A stretch of DNA of 64,000 bases from JAITMY01 sp031553765 (GCA_031553765.1 JAVBKY010000003.1:682001-746000); one strand, 5' to 3'; shown: positions 1 to 9,001, numbered from the stretch's first letter. A program made the numbers and translations. Notes: a model not told the origin generated them from the letters alone.

Positions 1-1020
1 TTCTTTGGTAATATTTGTCCATCCGTTTATAATGGGCACGTTGAGTTGCAATCCCAGGATCAAACCGTTAGAGTACCAGTCGCTACGCGCGTTCACGTTA
101 AACGGCATTCCTCCTATATCCATTGTTACATCGTTGGTTCCCATGCCGCTGTAGCCATACTGTCCGAATCCAGCCAAGGTAGGCATGCGTTGTGTACGCT
201 GCATTTGCAGGGCTTTAACTAGTTTCTGTTGTTGAATATCTATCTGAAGCAGTTCTGTATTGTTGGTAAGCGATATTTTTTGGTCTTCAGTAAAACTTTT
301 CAGCTCTCCCTCAAAGTCCACCAGCTTGCTATCCACCGTTATCTCCACCTCACTGCCAAGTCCCATGAGCACCTTCATGTATAACTTGCTCTGTTTTACA
401 CCGTTTTCGGCCTGCAGCATGTTAGGCATGGTGTTGCGCATTTGTACCTCGCTTGATACCAAGTCGTATTCGGCAGCAGCACCCACATCATATCGACGCT
501 TGGCCTCCTCGTAGCTTTGCTTGGCAAGCCTATAACCTTCGGTGATGGCCTCATAAGCGTCCTGCGCCAGCATGATGTTGTAAAATGCCTTTTTTACTTC
601 GCTGCTGAGGGTAATTTTTGAAGCGCGAGCACTTTCTACTGCCAACTGCATATCGAGTTCGCTCATTTGAATAGAGCGCCATAGGGCGGGCACGAAAAGC
701 GGAAGTGAAAGATTCAGCGAGGCGGTAATGTTATAATCAGTTGGTGAATCCATGACGCTACCAAACATGGCCATTTTGGCGGGTATTACATACTTGGCCG
801 CCTGTCCCGTGGCATTCAGCGTGGGTATTAAACCGTACCACGATGATTTTTTAGAGTAGTCCACGCGCTCCACCTCTTTGTCGGCAATCTTAATGGTGGG
901 GTTGTCGCTTAGCGCAATTTCAAGCGCCTTATTCAGGTCTACCTTCAGGGAGTCTGCTGCGTTTGCTGCCGTGCCTGCCGCCATTATGGCCAGCGCAAGC
1001 ACCAATTTCTTCATGTTCAT
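1..1020 (-). CDS. TolC-family outer membrane efflux protein (partial, 3' end outside window)
   Basis: About 340 codons of an outer-membrane factor are present; the C-terminus runs off the left edge. The N-terminus is a Sec signal peptide (MKKLVLALAIMAAGTAANA) followed by an OEP-type domain: LNKALEIALSDNPTIKIAD is the usual first helix, and a long helical stretch with YNIMLAQDAYEAITEGY and AKQSYEEAKRRYDVGAAAEY marks the periplasmic barrel. Such proteins form the outer-membrane duct of RND or ABC tripartite exporters. The start may be at 1020 or at the ATG six bases later (1014). It begins 4 bp after the tetR stop, so the two are surely cotranscribed; membrane-fusion and pump genes are expected further left. 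Family call is firm, substrate unknown. Confidence 0.9.
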   Translation of the reverse strand, partial: MNMKKLVLALAIMAAGTAANAADSLKVDLNKALEIALSDNPTIKIADKEVERVDYSKKSSWYGLIPTLNATGQAAKYVIPAKMAMFGSVMDSPTDYNITASLNLSLPLFVPALWRSIQMSELDMQLAVESARASKITLSSEVKKAFYNIMLAQDAYEAITEGYRLAKQSYEEAKRRYDVGAAAEYDLVSSEVQMRNTMPNMLQAENGVKQSKLYMKVLMGLGSEVEITVDSKLVDFEGELKSFTEDQKISLTNNTELLQIDIQQQKLVKALQMQRTQRMPTLAGFGQYGYSGMGTNDVTMDIGGMPFNVNARSDWYSNGLILGLQLNVPIINGWTNITKE

Positions 1021-1024
1021 TTTT

Positions 1025-1660
1025 TTATTTTACTCTATAGTATTGTTCTGTTTCCATGTGCTCATCCAGCATAGCATCTATTTCAGCTATGCCCTTAAGG
1101 GTTGATATTCCTCTAAAAAATATAACTAAGGCGTGCCCCATGAGCTCCACCATTTGGGTAAATGAGTTGTACTTTTCGGTTTGCGTAAAACGCTCCATTT
1201 GTTCCACCAGTATGTAGGCCGCAATTTCGGCGTTGGTACCCGGGAGAAATATACCCTCTGTTTTACCCTGTTCTATACGTAGCTGTGTTTGCTCGGTTCC
1301 CTCGCGCAACTCCTCCTCCACCATTTCTTTATGTAGCGTAGGGTAGTATTTTTTTATCTCATCAAAAAAGCGAAACTCGCGCTGATGATCTTTATAGTTA
1401 ACGCCCGCTCCCTTAAGCATGGCACGCAGCAAGTCCACGGTAGTGAGCTGTGCTAGCTTATCCATTTCAGCTCTACGCATGCAGGTACGGCTTTGCACGC
1501 ACTCGCGCAGCAGCTGCAGCTTATCGCCAAAATTTTCGTAAATGGTGCGCTTCGACACTCCTAGGTTCGACGCCACATCATCCATAGTTACCGCCTTAAT
1601 GCCTAATTTTAGAAACATGTCGGTGGCACCCAGAATTATCCTATCTCTTACATTTTCCAT
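1025..1660 (-). CDS. TetR/AcrR-family transcriptional repressor
   Basis: A 211-aa regulator. The N-terminal helix-turn-helix is plain (VTMDDVASNLGVSKRTIYENF), the remainder is the variable all-helical ligand domain. I chose the ATG at 1660 (MENVRDRIILGATDMF), because the frame upstream opens only with a GTG at 1717 and the added residues are not part of the fold. It is the first gene of an operon with the tolC-like gene 4 bp downstream, so by family logic it represses an efflux operon including itself. A promoter -7 element (1737-1744) and a 23-bp dyad (1754-1776) lie just upstream and fit autoregulation. The inducing ligand cannot be inferred. Confidence 0.9.
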   Translation of the reverse strand: MENVRDRIILGATDMFLKLGIKAVTMDDVASNLGVSKRTIYENFGDKLQLLRECVQSRTCMRRAEMDKLAQLTTVDLLRAMLKGAGVNYKDHQREFRFFDEIKKYYPTLHKEMVEEELREGTEQTQLRIEQGKTEGIFLPGTNAEIAAYILVEQMERFTQTEKYNSFTQMVELMGHALVIFFRGISTLKGIAEIDAMLDEHMETEQYYRVK

Positions 1661-1736
1661 CAGTACTTTACTTTCTTGCGGATGTTTAACACCAAAAAAC
1701 AGTTGCGTATTATTCACCCTTCAAAATTTCGGGGTA

Positions 1737-1744
1737 CAAATGTA
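1737..1744 (-). promoter_or_regulatory. Bacteroidetes -7 element of tetR promoter
   Basis: Read on the minus strand this is TACATTTG, matching TAnnTTTG. A TTG lies 16 nt upstream of it, a little close for a -33 box. Expected transcription start is near 1731. Confidence 0.55.
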
Positions 1745-1753
1745 TTGGAAACT

Positions 1754-1776
1754 TGTGAAACAAAAAAAGTTTTACA
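1754..1776. promoter_or_regulatory. candidate TetR operator dyad
   Basis: TGTGAAAC-N7-GTTTTACA, arms matching at 7 of 8 positions. It covers the -33 area of the tetR promoter, the position expected for an autorepressing operator. Binding is inferred only from symmetry and position. Confidence 0.45.
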
Positions 1777-1962
1777 TGTTTTCTTTTGTTAAAAATTAAA
1801 CTTATTTTTTTTAAATGGTTTATTTTTATGTGTTTATAAAAAACTGTTTAAGGTTTTTGAGTTTTCAAACAGAATAAAGAATGTGTTTTATAACAACTTG
1901 TCTATCCGGATTGATGTATACTTGCATAACCTTTAGCAACACTTTTTCACTTCAAAAACAGC

Positions 1963-1970
1963 TACCTTTG
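1963..1970 (+). promoter_or_regulatory. Bacteroidetes -7 element for the DUF308 gene
   Basis: TACCTTTG, 52 bp before the start codon. No clear TTG at -33, so the promoter is partial by consensus. Confidence 0.5.
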
Positions 1971-2022
1971 CTCGTACCACTATTGCAATAAGTCCTTTTT
2001 GTAAAATCTAATAGCAAAAAAA

Positions 2023-2559
2023 ATGAAACAAACTTCAAAAAATTGGCTGCTGCTGCTTATTAGCGGCGCGGCTTTGGTGGTGGCCTCCATCCTTGTGCTC
2101 CTAAAAAGTGAGCAGGTGGTAAATATGTTGGTTTATGTGGCCGGATTTGCGCTTTTTGCTCTTGGCATTGCGCTTTGCGTAATGGCGTTTACCCCCTCGC
2201 GGAAGGATGAGCGTACGCAGCTGCTGCTATTTGCCTTGGGCAACGCTGTGCTGGGCGTTGTTATTATGATTGCCAGCGACTTTTTTATGCTGCTGGTGGG
2301 CCTTGCCATTGTGCTCAATGGTGTGGGCCTTGTAATTGAAGGATTTCACCTCAAAAAGTTGGGCGCCGATCGTTCAACGGGCACGCTGCTCACCGGTGTT
2401 GGTATTACCGTTTTAGGCGTTGTAGTTGCCATTTTCTACAAAACTATTACCTCTGCTCTTGGTGTTTCCATCGGTCTCGTAATGCTCGTGGTTGGCCTGT
2501 CGCTGCTTATTTTCGGCTTCATTGCCCGCAAAAACGGCAAAAACCAAATCACCGCCTAA
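2023..2559 (+). CDS. DUF308 / HdeD-like integral membrane protein
   Basis: A 178-aa protein made almost wholly of six hydrophobic helices in three hairpins (about residues 8-28, 33-55, 66-84, 86-107, 118-138, 143-168), separated by short polar loops, ending in a basic cytoplasmic tail (ARKNGKNQ). This is the architecture of the HdeD/DUF308 family, small inner-membrane proteins linked in enterobacteria to acid resistance but without a known biochemical activity in Bacteroidetes. It is a single-gene unit: a -7 element precedes it and a dispersed repeat follows. The family assignment rests on topology and length rather than a diagnostic motif. Confidence 0.65.
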   Translation: MKQTSKNWLLLLISGAALVVASILVLLKSEQVVNMLVYVAGFALFALGIALCVMAFTPSRKDERTQLLLFALGNAVLGVVIMIASDFFMLLVGLAIVLNGVGLVIEGFHLKKLGADRSTGTLLTGVGITVLGVVVAIFYKTITSALGVSIGLVMLVVGLSLLIFGFIARKNGKNQITA

Positions 2560-2684
2560 TTACTTACGGTGCAAAAGTAGATATGCTCTCCTGCCTCAAC
2601 AACGTATTTTCGGTTGGGGCAGGCTTTCTTTCGATGAACTTCGGAAAAACAACGACGAAGTAATTTGTCTTTTTCTTTATACTA

Positions 2685-3062
2685 CTTTGGCTTGACCCAA
2701 AGTAACCAAAAGTCAAGACCGAATGATGCTTCTGCCCGCCGCGTGCAAAACTTTACTTCACGGCTCATACGCCGTTCGTAGTTTTGCTACGCTCTTGCTC
2801 ACGCCGGCTCGCCATTCGGTCAGGCCATCGCACCCACTCACGCGAGCCCAAGAGAGCGCAAGTGTGATAGCTATTTTGCCGTAAGGCAATTAAGGCGGCA
2901 TGGACTTTGTAGGCGGGGTACCCGCAGGGCGTGGCGGCGTAAAACAAAATGATGTTTGAGCGAAGCGAGTTCATTTTGTTTAGCCAAGCAAGCTCGTAGC
3001 GGGTCGCCGAAAAGTTAAGCCGCGAGTTTTTTTGTTACTTTTTTTGACGGACAAAAAAAGTA
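2685..3062 (+). repeat. dispersed intergenic repeat element, copy 1
   Basis: A ~378-bp non-coding block beginning CTTTGGCTTGACCCAAAGT and ending in a T-rich/A-rich hairpin (TTACTTTTTTTG, 5-nt loop, CAAAAAAAGTAA; 3033-3062). Its first ~215 bp are nearly the reverse complement of the right part of the block at 57881-58204. It fills the gap between the DUF308 gene and cls. The remaining bases 2560-2684 show nothing recognisable. No transposase is encoded. Confidence 0.75.
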
Positions 3063-3077
3063 AGATGAAAAAGAAAA

Positions 3078-4535
3078 ATGTTCTCATTACTGATTGAATA
3101 TAGTATTGCCCTTGGCGTAATTTATATTGTCACCATGCTAGCTATTGCGCTGGCGGTGGTGCAGCAGCGTGGTGACCCAACCAAAACTCTTGCCTGGGTA
3201 CTTTTTATTGCTTTTGTTCCTGTTATAGGACTGGTATTTTACCTTACGTTGGGAAAAAATTACCGTCGCGATAAAATCATTTCTCGCAAGGGTGTTTCGG
3301 ACCAGAAGCAAATGCGCATAGTGTCGGAAATGCTCACCGGAAAGGAGGCGCACAACGTATTTCCTATGTTGAAAGAGCAAAGTTCTTTTGCCGACATAGC
3401 CCACATGCTTACGCATACCAACCAAACGTTTGCTACCCGCTACAACCAAGCAATGCTGCTTATTAATGCCGAGCAAAAGTACGAGGCTATGTTTCGCGCC
3501 ATTGAGCAAGCACAACACCATATTCACCTTGAGTACTACATTATTTGCGATGACCATATAGGCAATCGATTGCGGGAGTTACTTATTCGCAAGGCACGAG
3601 AGGGCGTGGAGGTGCGTCTTATTTACGACCATTTGGGTAGCTGGGGGCTGAGCAAAAAGTATTTAAAATCGTTGGAGGTGGCGGGTGTAAAAGTATTCCC
3701 ATTTTTACCCGTACGCCTCTCCATATTGAAGAGTAAAATTAACCACCGCAACCACCGCAAAATAGTGGTGGTGGATGGTAAAATAGGCTTTGTGGGTGGC
3801 ATTAATATTGCCGATTACTACATTAGCGGGCTACCAGAGTTGGGTACCTGGCGCGATACGCACGTAATGCTGGAGGGTGATGCGGTGCGCTGGCTGCAAT
3901 CTATTTTTATGCTCGATTGGATATTTGTAAGCGGCGAGCAGGTACGTAACGTAATACGCTACCTACCACCACATAACGTACGCCATGAGTGTACTGTGCA
4001 AATAGCCAGCAGCGGTCCCGACTCGGACTGGGCCAGCATTATGCAAACCTACTTTGCCGCCATTAATACAGCAAGCAACAAGCTGTACATTGCCACACCC
4101 TACTTTGTTCCCAATGAGAGCATGCTCACCGCCCTATGTACTGCCGCCCTGCGTGGGGTGGATGTGCGGCTGATGATGTCCGAGCGCTCCGACTCCAGCA
4201 TTACGCAGTGGGCCAGCATGTCATACGTAGATACCATGCTGGAGGCAGGTGTGCGCGTATTCTTGTATTCCAAGGGCATTAGCCACTCCAAGCTCCTTAT
4301 GGCCGATGATGAGTTCTGCTCCGTGGGCACTGCTAACATGGACGTGCGCAGTTTTGAACACAACTTTGAGGTAAACGCCATTTTTTACGATAGGGCGTTT
4401 ACGCAGCAGGTGGAGGATATGTTTATTCAGGATCTCACCTATAGCAAAGAGGTACTATTCCATGAGTGGGAAAAGCGCCCCCGCCGGGAGCGCTTTATGG
4501 AAAACCTTTCGAGGTTGTTGGCACCGATGCTGTAG
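3078..4535 (+). CDS. cls: cardiolipin synthase (phospholipase D family)
   Basis: A 485-aa inner-membrane enzyme joining two phosphatidylglycerols into cardiolipin plus glycerol. Two N-terminal membrane helices (about residues 3-24 and 34-57) precede two phospholipase D domains. Both HKD catalytic motifs are intact: HRNHRKIVVVDGKIGFVGG (about residue 224) and HSKLLMADDEFCSVGTANMD (about residue 400). Length agrees with ClsA-type enzymes (~480 aa). The start at 3078 lies just past the end of a dispersed repeat; an ATG at 3068 is out of frame. The gene ends 19 bp from the convergent beta-barrel gene, with no obvious terminator between them. The C-terminus RLLAPML is a normal end for the family. 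Confidence 0.95.
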   Translation: MFSLLIEYSIALGVIYIVTMLAIALAVVQQRGDPTKTLAWVLFIAFVPVIGLVFYLTLGKNYRRDKIISRKGVSDQKQMRIVSEMLTGKEAHNVFPMLKEQSSFADIAHMLTHTNQTFATRYNQAMLLINAEQKYEAMFRAIEQAQHHIHLEYYIICDDHIGNRLRELLIRKAREGVEVRLIYDHLGSWGLSKKYLKSLEVAGVKVFPFLPVRLSILKSKINHRNHRKIVVVDGKIGFVGGINIADYYISGLPELGTWRDTHVMLEGDAVRWLQSIFMLDWIFVSGEQVRNVIRYLPPHNVRHECTVQIASSGPDSDWASIMQTYFAAINTASNKLYIATPYFVPNESMLTALCTAALRGVDVRLMMSERSDSSITQWASMSYVDTMLEAGVRVFLYSKGISHSKLLMADDEFCSVGTANMDVRSFEHNFEVNAIFYDRAFTQQVEDMFIQDLTYSKEVLFHEWEKRPRRERFMENLSRLLAPML

Positions 4536-4554
4536 GTTATGTGATTTTTTTTGA

Positions 4555-7413
4555 CTACATGGGTGGTCCGTAGCCGCCATAGCCACCACCGCGTCCACCG
4601 CCACCACCTTCCCTGTAGCGCGGGCGTTCGCCGTCGGGGTTGTCGGAGTTGCGCTGGGGCGCTTGCCCAAAGTTGCGCAGGGTGTAGGTAAAGGTAAGCA
4701 TGTAGTAGCGCGATAGCACGTTGGATACCGCATCCTCAATGTAGCTCTCGGTTACGTTACGGTTGTAACTTTTGTTTTGGTTGAGTATATCGTATACCGT
4801 AAATTTGAGTTCGCCACGGTTATTTTTCAAAAACTTCTTTCCCAGGCTGGCATCAAGGCGCAGGTACTCCTGATTGTAACCCTCGCTTAACCCCTTATAC
4901 TGGTCGTAGTGAGCTACCCCTTGAAAGGTTATTCCCTTCCACACAACGAGGTTAAGCCTGCCGTTGGCGCTATGCTTAAAGTAGTTTTCGTTGTCGCGGG
5001 TTTGCAGCGTATTTTGCGTAATATTATATGAGGCGTTATACGAAAGCGTGAAGTCCACATACTGGCTAATGTTGCTGCTTAGTACCACACCCTCGCCAAT
5101 GCCGTAGTTGTCCGAGGTGTTTTTTGCGCCATTCACATAGCCTGGCTGGCGGCTGTACGAGGCGGTAGTGGTTAGGTTGAGATTACTTTTAATAAAGCCA
5201 ATGGGAAGGCCAAACGTTACCACGCCTCGCGCATTCCAGTAGCCGCTGAGGTTTACGGGACGACTAAACTGCGACCCGCGTAGCAACACCACCGTGTCGG
5301 AGTGTATGCGAATAACGGTATCCTGCCGAGCGGTGATGGTGCTGGTGGTAATATTGTCCATGGTATTGGACGCAAAAAACATGGCGAAAAAGGTAACGGC
5401 TTTTTCCAGCGATGTTTGGTTATAGCGTAACGAAAGCGACTGCGAGTAGGTTTGATTCAGATCGGGGTTACCGGTTCTGAGCAAAAGCGGGTTGCTGTTA
5501 TCAATTACGCTTTGCAACTGCGATATGGAGGGGGCGTTGGTTGAAGCGCGGTAGAACGCGCGAAAAGCCTGCTGCTTGGTAAACTTATACTCAAACATAG
5601 CCATAGGCAAAAACGACGTGTAGCTTTTGTCAATGGCGGGACGTATGGGCATAGTTTGTTGCCCATCAAGCGTGGCGTATTGGGCATTAACCCCAATCAT
5701 ACCATTAAGTTTTTCGCTACGTATGCGGTAGCTCAGCCCCGTGCGATGCGTAAGGTAGTCGTTGTTGTAAATGTTGGAGTAGAGGGAATCAAGCCCCAAA
5801 TTTTCGTGAGTAACGGAGTCAATGTTGTAGGTTTTCTTGTTGCTCTCGCCATGCGAAAAGTTAACCTCATAGTTGGCTTGTATAATGCCCACTTTGCCCA
5901 CAGGTTCGGTATAGGCAATGTTGCTGCGTGCGCTCCAGTTGTTGGTGGGGTTGCTTGACTGCTGGTTGCGGTAGCTCTTTTGCACACTACCCTCCATGGT
6001 TTGGCTCAGCAGCTTATTGTCGCTCTGGCTATCGCTTATGTTAAAACGCACGTTGGCCGAAATGGTACGTCCCTGCTTATTGAACTTATGGCGTAGCAGC
6101 AGCTCATTATCGAAGTTGAAGGCATGACTTTGCGTATTATTATCGCTTGTAGCCCAATTTAAACCCACCATTTCCGACACTTGTCTGTTGTCGTTATCGC
6201 GCGTTTGAAAGCTGAGGCGGGGGATATACAGCAGCGATGTTTTTTCGTTGAACTTATAGTCCATACGCAGGTTGAGGCGATGGTTGTAGTTCTTGGTAGT
6301 TGTGGTCGATAGCTGATCGTACAGCTGTACGGAGTCCTTTGCTACAAAATATTGGCGATTAAGTTTCTTCCAGGCATCGTTGTCGGTTACGTTGAAAAAG
6401 TAACTTCCCGTTACCTCCATCTTTTTACCCCACATGTCGCTGTAGTTAATACCCAGCGCTGTAGTTGTAGCCACACCGTCACCACCGCCACCACCAAAGC
6501 TACTACCTCCGCGACGTCCGCCACCACCGGAGCTAACTAAATCCTCTGAGGCAAAATCGCGCTGGTTGACGTTGTTGGTCATCCCCACAATGGAAACACG
6601 GCGGTTTTTGTTAAACAGGCTAATGTTGCCACCTGCGTTGTATCGCGCTTTTTCTTGCACGTCGTCATAGCCACCACCACCATAAATACGACCAAACTGC
6701 CCCATACGGCGGTTTTCGCGTGTAACAATGTTGATAGTTTTTTCGGAGTTGCCATCGTCAAAGCCGGTGAGCTGCGCCTGCTCACTTTGCTTATCGAATA
6801 CTTCAATTTTGGCAATAACCTCGGCGGGGAGGTTGCGAATGGCAATGGTGGGGTCGTCGCCAAAAAAGGGCTTGCCATCCACCAACACCTTCTTTACATC
6901 TTCGCCCTGCGTTTTGACCGTTCCGTTTTCAACGGTAATACCGGGTAATTTTTTAATCAAATCTTCAGCGTTAGCATCCTGTGTAACCTTGTAGGCATCG
7001 GCATTAAACTCCACAGTGTCGCCACGCTGCGCGGCACGAACGGCGGTTGCCGCTACCTTTACTTCCTCCATTTCCAGCGCGTCCTGCTTCAAGCGAATTC
7101 TTCCAAAATCCTTATCATCGTTCTTCAGGTTGAGCTGCTGTGTAATTTTTTCGTAACCTAAAAAAGCAAACACTACACGATAATTTTGAGGCGCAAGGTT
7201 GCGCATAACAAAAGATCCGTCATTGCCCGTAGTAACGTAGCGGCGCTGCGTACTATCCTTAACGCTGGTGACAATTATCGAGGCGGCCATCATGGGCTCG
7301 CCCGTGCGCGCATCCACAATCTTACCACTAATACTTGCCGCCTGCACTTTCCCCATGCAAAACAGCGCGACTAATGCCAACGCTGTACTCCTCAACACAA
7401 CCCGTTTTTTCAT
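4555..7413 (-). CDS. TonB-receptor-like outer membrane beta-barrel protein
   Basis: A 952-aa outer-membrane protein. Order: signal peptide (ends near GKVQA, residue 25), carboxypeptidase-regulatory-like beta-sandwich (about 27-110; ISGKIVDARTGEPMMAASI), TonB plug-like domain (about 130-240; LIKKLPGITVENG, KVLVDGKPFFGDDP), then a long barrel of the OMP_b-brl_3 type. It is shorter in the plug and lacks the usual terminal aromatic strand, ending instead in a Gly-rich tail (EGGGGGRGGGYGGYGPPM). A second Gly/Arg-rich loop sits at about residues 290-310. Last gene of a four-gene minus-strand operon with Spy-like and anti-sigma-like proteins, which suggests envelope-stress or metal-related control. 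Substrate unknown. Confidence 0.85.
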   Translation of the reverse strand: MKKRVVLRSTALALVALFCMGKVQAASISGKIVDARTGEPMMAASIIVTSVKDSTQRRYVTTGNDGSFVMRNLAPQNYRVVFAFLGYEKITQQLNLKNDDKDFGRIRLKQDALEMEEVKVAATAVRAAQRGDTVEFNADAYKVTQDANAEDLIKKLPGITVENGTVKTQGEDVKKVLVDGKPFFGDDPTIAIRNLPAEVIAKIEVFDKQSEQAQLTGFDDGNSEKTINIVTRENRRMGQFGRIYGGGGYDDVQEKARYNAGGNISLFNKNRRVSIVGMTNNVNQRDFASEDLVSSGGGGRRGGSSFGGGGGDGVATTTALGINYSDMWGKKMEVTGSYFFNVTDNDAWKKLNRQYFVAKDSVQLYDQLSTTTTKNYNHRLNLRMDYKFNEKTSLLYIPRLSFQTRDNDNRQVSEMVGLNWATSDNNTQSHAFNFDNELLLRHKFNKQGRTISANVRFNISDSQSDNKLLSQTMEGSVQKSYRNQQSSNPTNNWSARSNIAYTEPVGKVGIIQANYEVNFSHGESNKKTYNIDSVTHENLGLDSLYSNIYNNDYLTHRTGLSYRIRSEKLNGMIGVNAQYATLDGQQTMPIRPAIDKSYTSFLPMAMFEYKFTKQQAFRAFYRASTNAPSISQLQSVIDNSNPLLLRTGNPDLNQTYSQSLSLRYNQTSLEKAVTFFAMFFASNTMDNITTSTITARQDTVIRIHSDTVVLLRGSQFSRPVNLSGYWNARGVVTFGLPIGFIKSNLNLTTTASYSRQPGYVNGAKNTSDNYGIGEGVVLSSNISQYVDFTLSYNASYNITQNTLQTRDNENYFKHSANGRLNLVVWKGITFQGVAHYDQYKGLSEGYNQEYLRLDASLGKKFLKNNRGELKFTVYDILNQNKSYNRNVTESYIEDAVSNVLSRYYMLTFTYTLRNFGQAPQRNSDNPDGERPRYREGGGGGRGGGYGGYGPPM

Positions 7414-7437
7414 TATGATTAAAAATAGAGTTTCTGG

Positions 7438-7959
7438 TTATTGAGGCCTATCATGCTTACGCAAAACATTGATGAGCTCCATTTTAAACGACTCTTCGGC
7501 TGCATAGTATTTGAGCAACTTTTGAGGTGAAAGCACCGCTGAAAATTTGTCGTTGTACTCGCGCATCAGGCTAGCATCGTCCTGCATGTTGGCTACCAAG
7601 CGCTGCGTAATTTGTCGCGCTTTTTTGTCGTCAAACTGGTCGTGCTGAATTTTTTGCATTATGTTGTGACGTTCCATGAAGAGCTTGTCGCGTTTTTCCC
7701 AATACTCGTTATATAGTGGCCAAAAAACCTGTGCTTCCTCAGTTGTAAGTTCCAGTTGAGTAGTAAAATAGCCCACCTTTCGCGCCTTTATTTGATCCTG
7801 ACGCTCCTTATGGCGAACCATATTCAGCGAGTCGTTGTCATTGGGGCGGCGCATCCTCTTTTCTTTTTTCCACTCGGTAGACTTGTCTTGCTGTGGCTGC
7901 TGCGCTGTTGCAGCAATCGTCATTAGCGATACAGCTATAAGTAAAAATGATTTTTTCAT
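7438..7959 (-). CDS. Spy/CpxP-like periplasmic protein
   Basis: A 173-aa exported protein with a signal peptide (MKKSFLLIAVSLMTIAATA) and a mature, highly charged helical chain. The segment TTQLELTTEEAQVFWPLYNE and the later FSAVLSPQKLLKYY resemble the two LTxxQ-type motifs of the Spy/CpxP/ZraP family of periplasmic chaperones and stress sensors, although the exact motif is not present. It lies 24 bp upstream of the beta-barrel gene and 20 bp downstream of the anti-sigma-like gene, in one operon. A role in periplasmic folding or sensing is inference. Confidence 0.6.
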   Translation of the reverse strand: MKKSFLLIAVSLMTIAATAQQPQQDKSTEWKKEKRMRRPNDNDSLNMVRHKERQDQIKARKVGYFTTQLELTTEEAQVFWPLYNEYWEKRDKLFMERHNIMQKIQHDQFDDKKARQITQRLVANMQDDASLMREYNDKFSAVLSPQKLLKYYAAEESFKMELINVLRKHDRPQ

Positions 7960-7979
7960 GCTTCGTAAAAATTAAATCC

Positions 7980-8375
7980 TTAATATCCCATTGCTAGATA
8001 CCCTACGTGATTATCACATAAGAGGTAGTCCACAATGGCTTGATCATCCACAATATCTTCTACCGCAACGCTTTGCTCAACATAGGTTTCTATGTCGAAG
8101 GTGCTGATGTACGATGCTAGGGCAACATCATCGGGCTGTTGCGTAGTATTGGTAAATTTTACAGCCATGGTGGCAATGCCAACCAGTAGCGCAAATCCCG
8201 CTGCAAACGCCAGCTGTGAGCGCATGGCTCCCCATAACGAGCGGGGTTCGTGCTTCACCACCACCTGCTCATCACACCGCTGCATTACTCGCCCCTGCAG
8301 GCTATCAAAGTAGCCCACAGGAACGGTAAAGGGTAATTTTTTATCTTGTTCTGATATGTTGTTTAAAGTGCTCAT
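7980..8375 (-). CDS. single-pass anti-sigma-like membrane protein
   Basis: A 131-aa protein. Its N-terminus carries LPFTVPVGYFDSLQGRVMQR, a pattern common in small Bacteroidetes proteins encoded next to ECF sigma factors; one membrane helix follows (about residues 71-88, AFAAGFALLVGIATMAVKF), then a short acidic periplasmic tail (VEDIVDDQAIVDYL). The expected partner, an ECF sigma factor gene, is not upstream: that place holds a second Spy-like gene. The function as an anti-sigma factor is therefore inference from N-terminal motif and topology. Confidence 0.5.
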   Translation of the reverse strand: MSTLNNISEQDKKLPFTVPVGYFDSLQGRVMQRCDEQVVVKHEPRSLWGAMRSQLAFAAGFALLVGIATMAVKFTNTTQQPDDVALASYISTFDIETYVEQSVAVEDIVDDQAIVDYLLCDNHVGYLAMGY

Positions 8376-8390
8376 GCTAAAAAAATCGAA

Positions 8391-8843
8391 TTACATATTG
8401 CCGCCGGGACGGCCACCGCCACGCGGACCATCACCGCGACCTCCGCGATCCCGCCACTCTTTTTGCCTTTCCTTAAGCCACTCGTCGTACTTTTTGCTTT
8501 GGTCGGCAGTAAGCAACGACTTAACCTCTACTTCGCGTGCCTTTTGAATATTTTCCATTTGGGTACGCATCGCACCGCGATCACCGCTACGGTTTTCGGG
8601 GCTCATCATCGCGCTTTGCTGCTTGTCGTACTTAGCGTTAACGCTGTCTACTTTGTGGGCTACGGCATCGCTTAGCACAAGGATTTGGCGCAAGTCGGCA
8701 TCGCGCTTTGCTTGTTGCTCCTTCATCATTTTTTCGCGCTCCTCACCGCTCATTCGCGGACCACGACCGCCCTCGGCGGGTTGTGCTATTGCTACGTTTG
8801 CTGCCAGCACAGCTGTTGCTAAAACCAAAAATCCCTTTTTCAT
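8391..8843 (-). CDS. exported Spy-like protein with Gly/Arg-rich tail
   Basis: A 150-aa protein, first gene of the four-gene minus-strand operon. Signal peptide MKKGFLVLATAVLAANVAIA, then charged helices (REKMMKEQQAKRDADLRQIL; KAREVEVKSLLTADQSKKYD) with an overall look of the Spy/DUF4890 group, in which such helices form a small periplasmic chaperone or metal-sensing dimer. The C-terminus is a low-complexity RGG tail (RGDGPRGGGRPGGNM), similar in composition to the tail of the barrel protein three genes downstream. No known function for the tail. Confidence 0.55.
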   Translation of the reverse strand: MKKGFLVLATAVLAANVAIAQPAEGGRGPRMSGEEREKMMKEQQAKRDADLRQILVLSDAVAHKVDSVNAKYDKQQSAMMSPENRSGDRGAMRTQMENIQKAREVEVKSLLTADQSKKYDEWLKERQKEWRDRGGRGDGPRGGGRPGGNM

Positions 8844-9001
8844 TTTATTTACGGATTTAAATGTTGTTGTTTTCTAATTGGTGTGCACATTGTTATGACT
8901 ACTGATTTTCAAAAAGGTTTAATTGATTGGGGGATTTTTTGCAGCAAAGGTTACGATGATTGCTTTATGATTGGGAAAATTTGCACAAAAAACGCCTTTA
9001 A

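Larger units (their letters stand above)
1661..2022. other. intergenic region between divergent tetR and the DUF308 gene
   Basis: A very AT-rich divergent promoter region of about 360 bp. Apart from the tetR promoter and dyad and the DUF308 promoter I see no gene, RNA or repeat in it. Confidence 0.5.

Noticed and set aside
2765..2974. 69-residue minus-strand frame in the dispersed repeat
   Set aside because: It is not preserved in the second copy of the repeat and has no protein features.
4455..7374. Many open frames opposite the large barrel gene
   Set aside because: Shadows caused by its codon usage and Gly-rich stretches; no starts, domains or spacing support.
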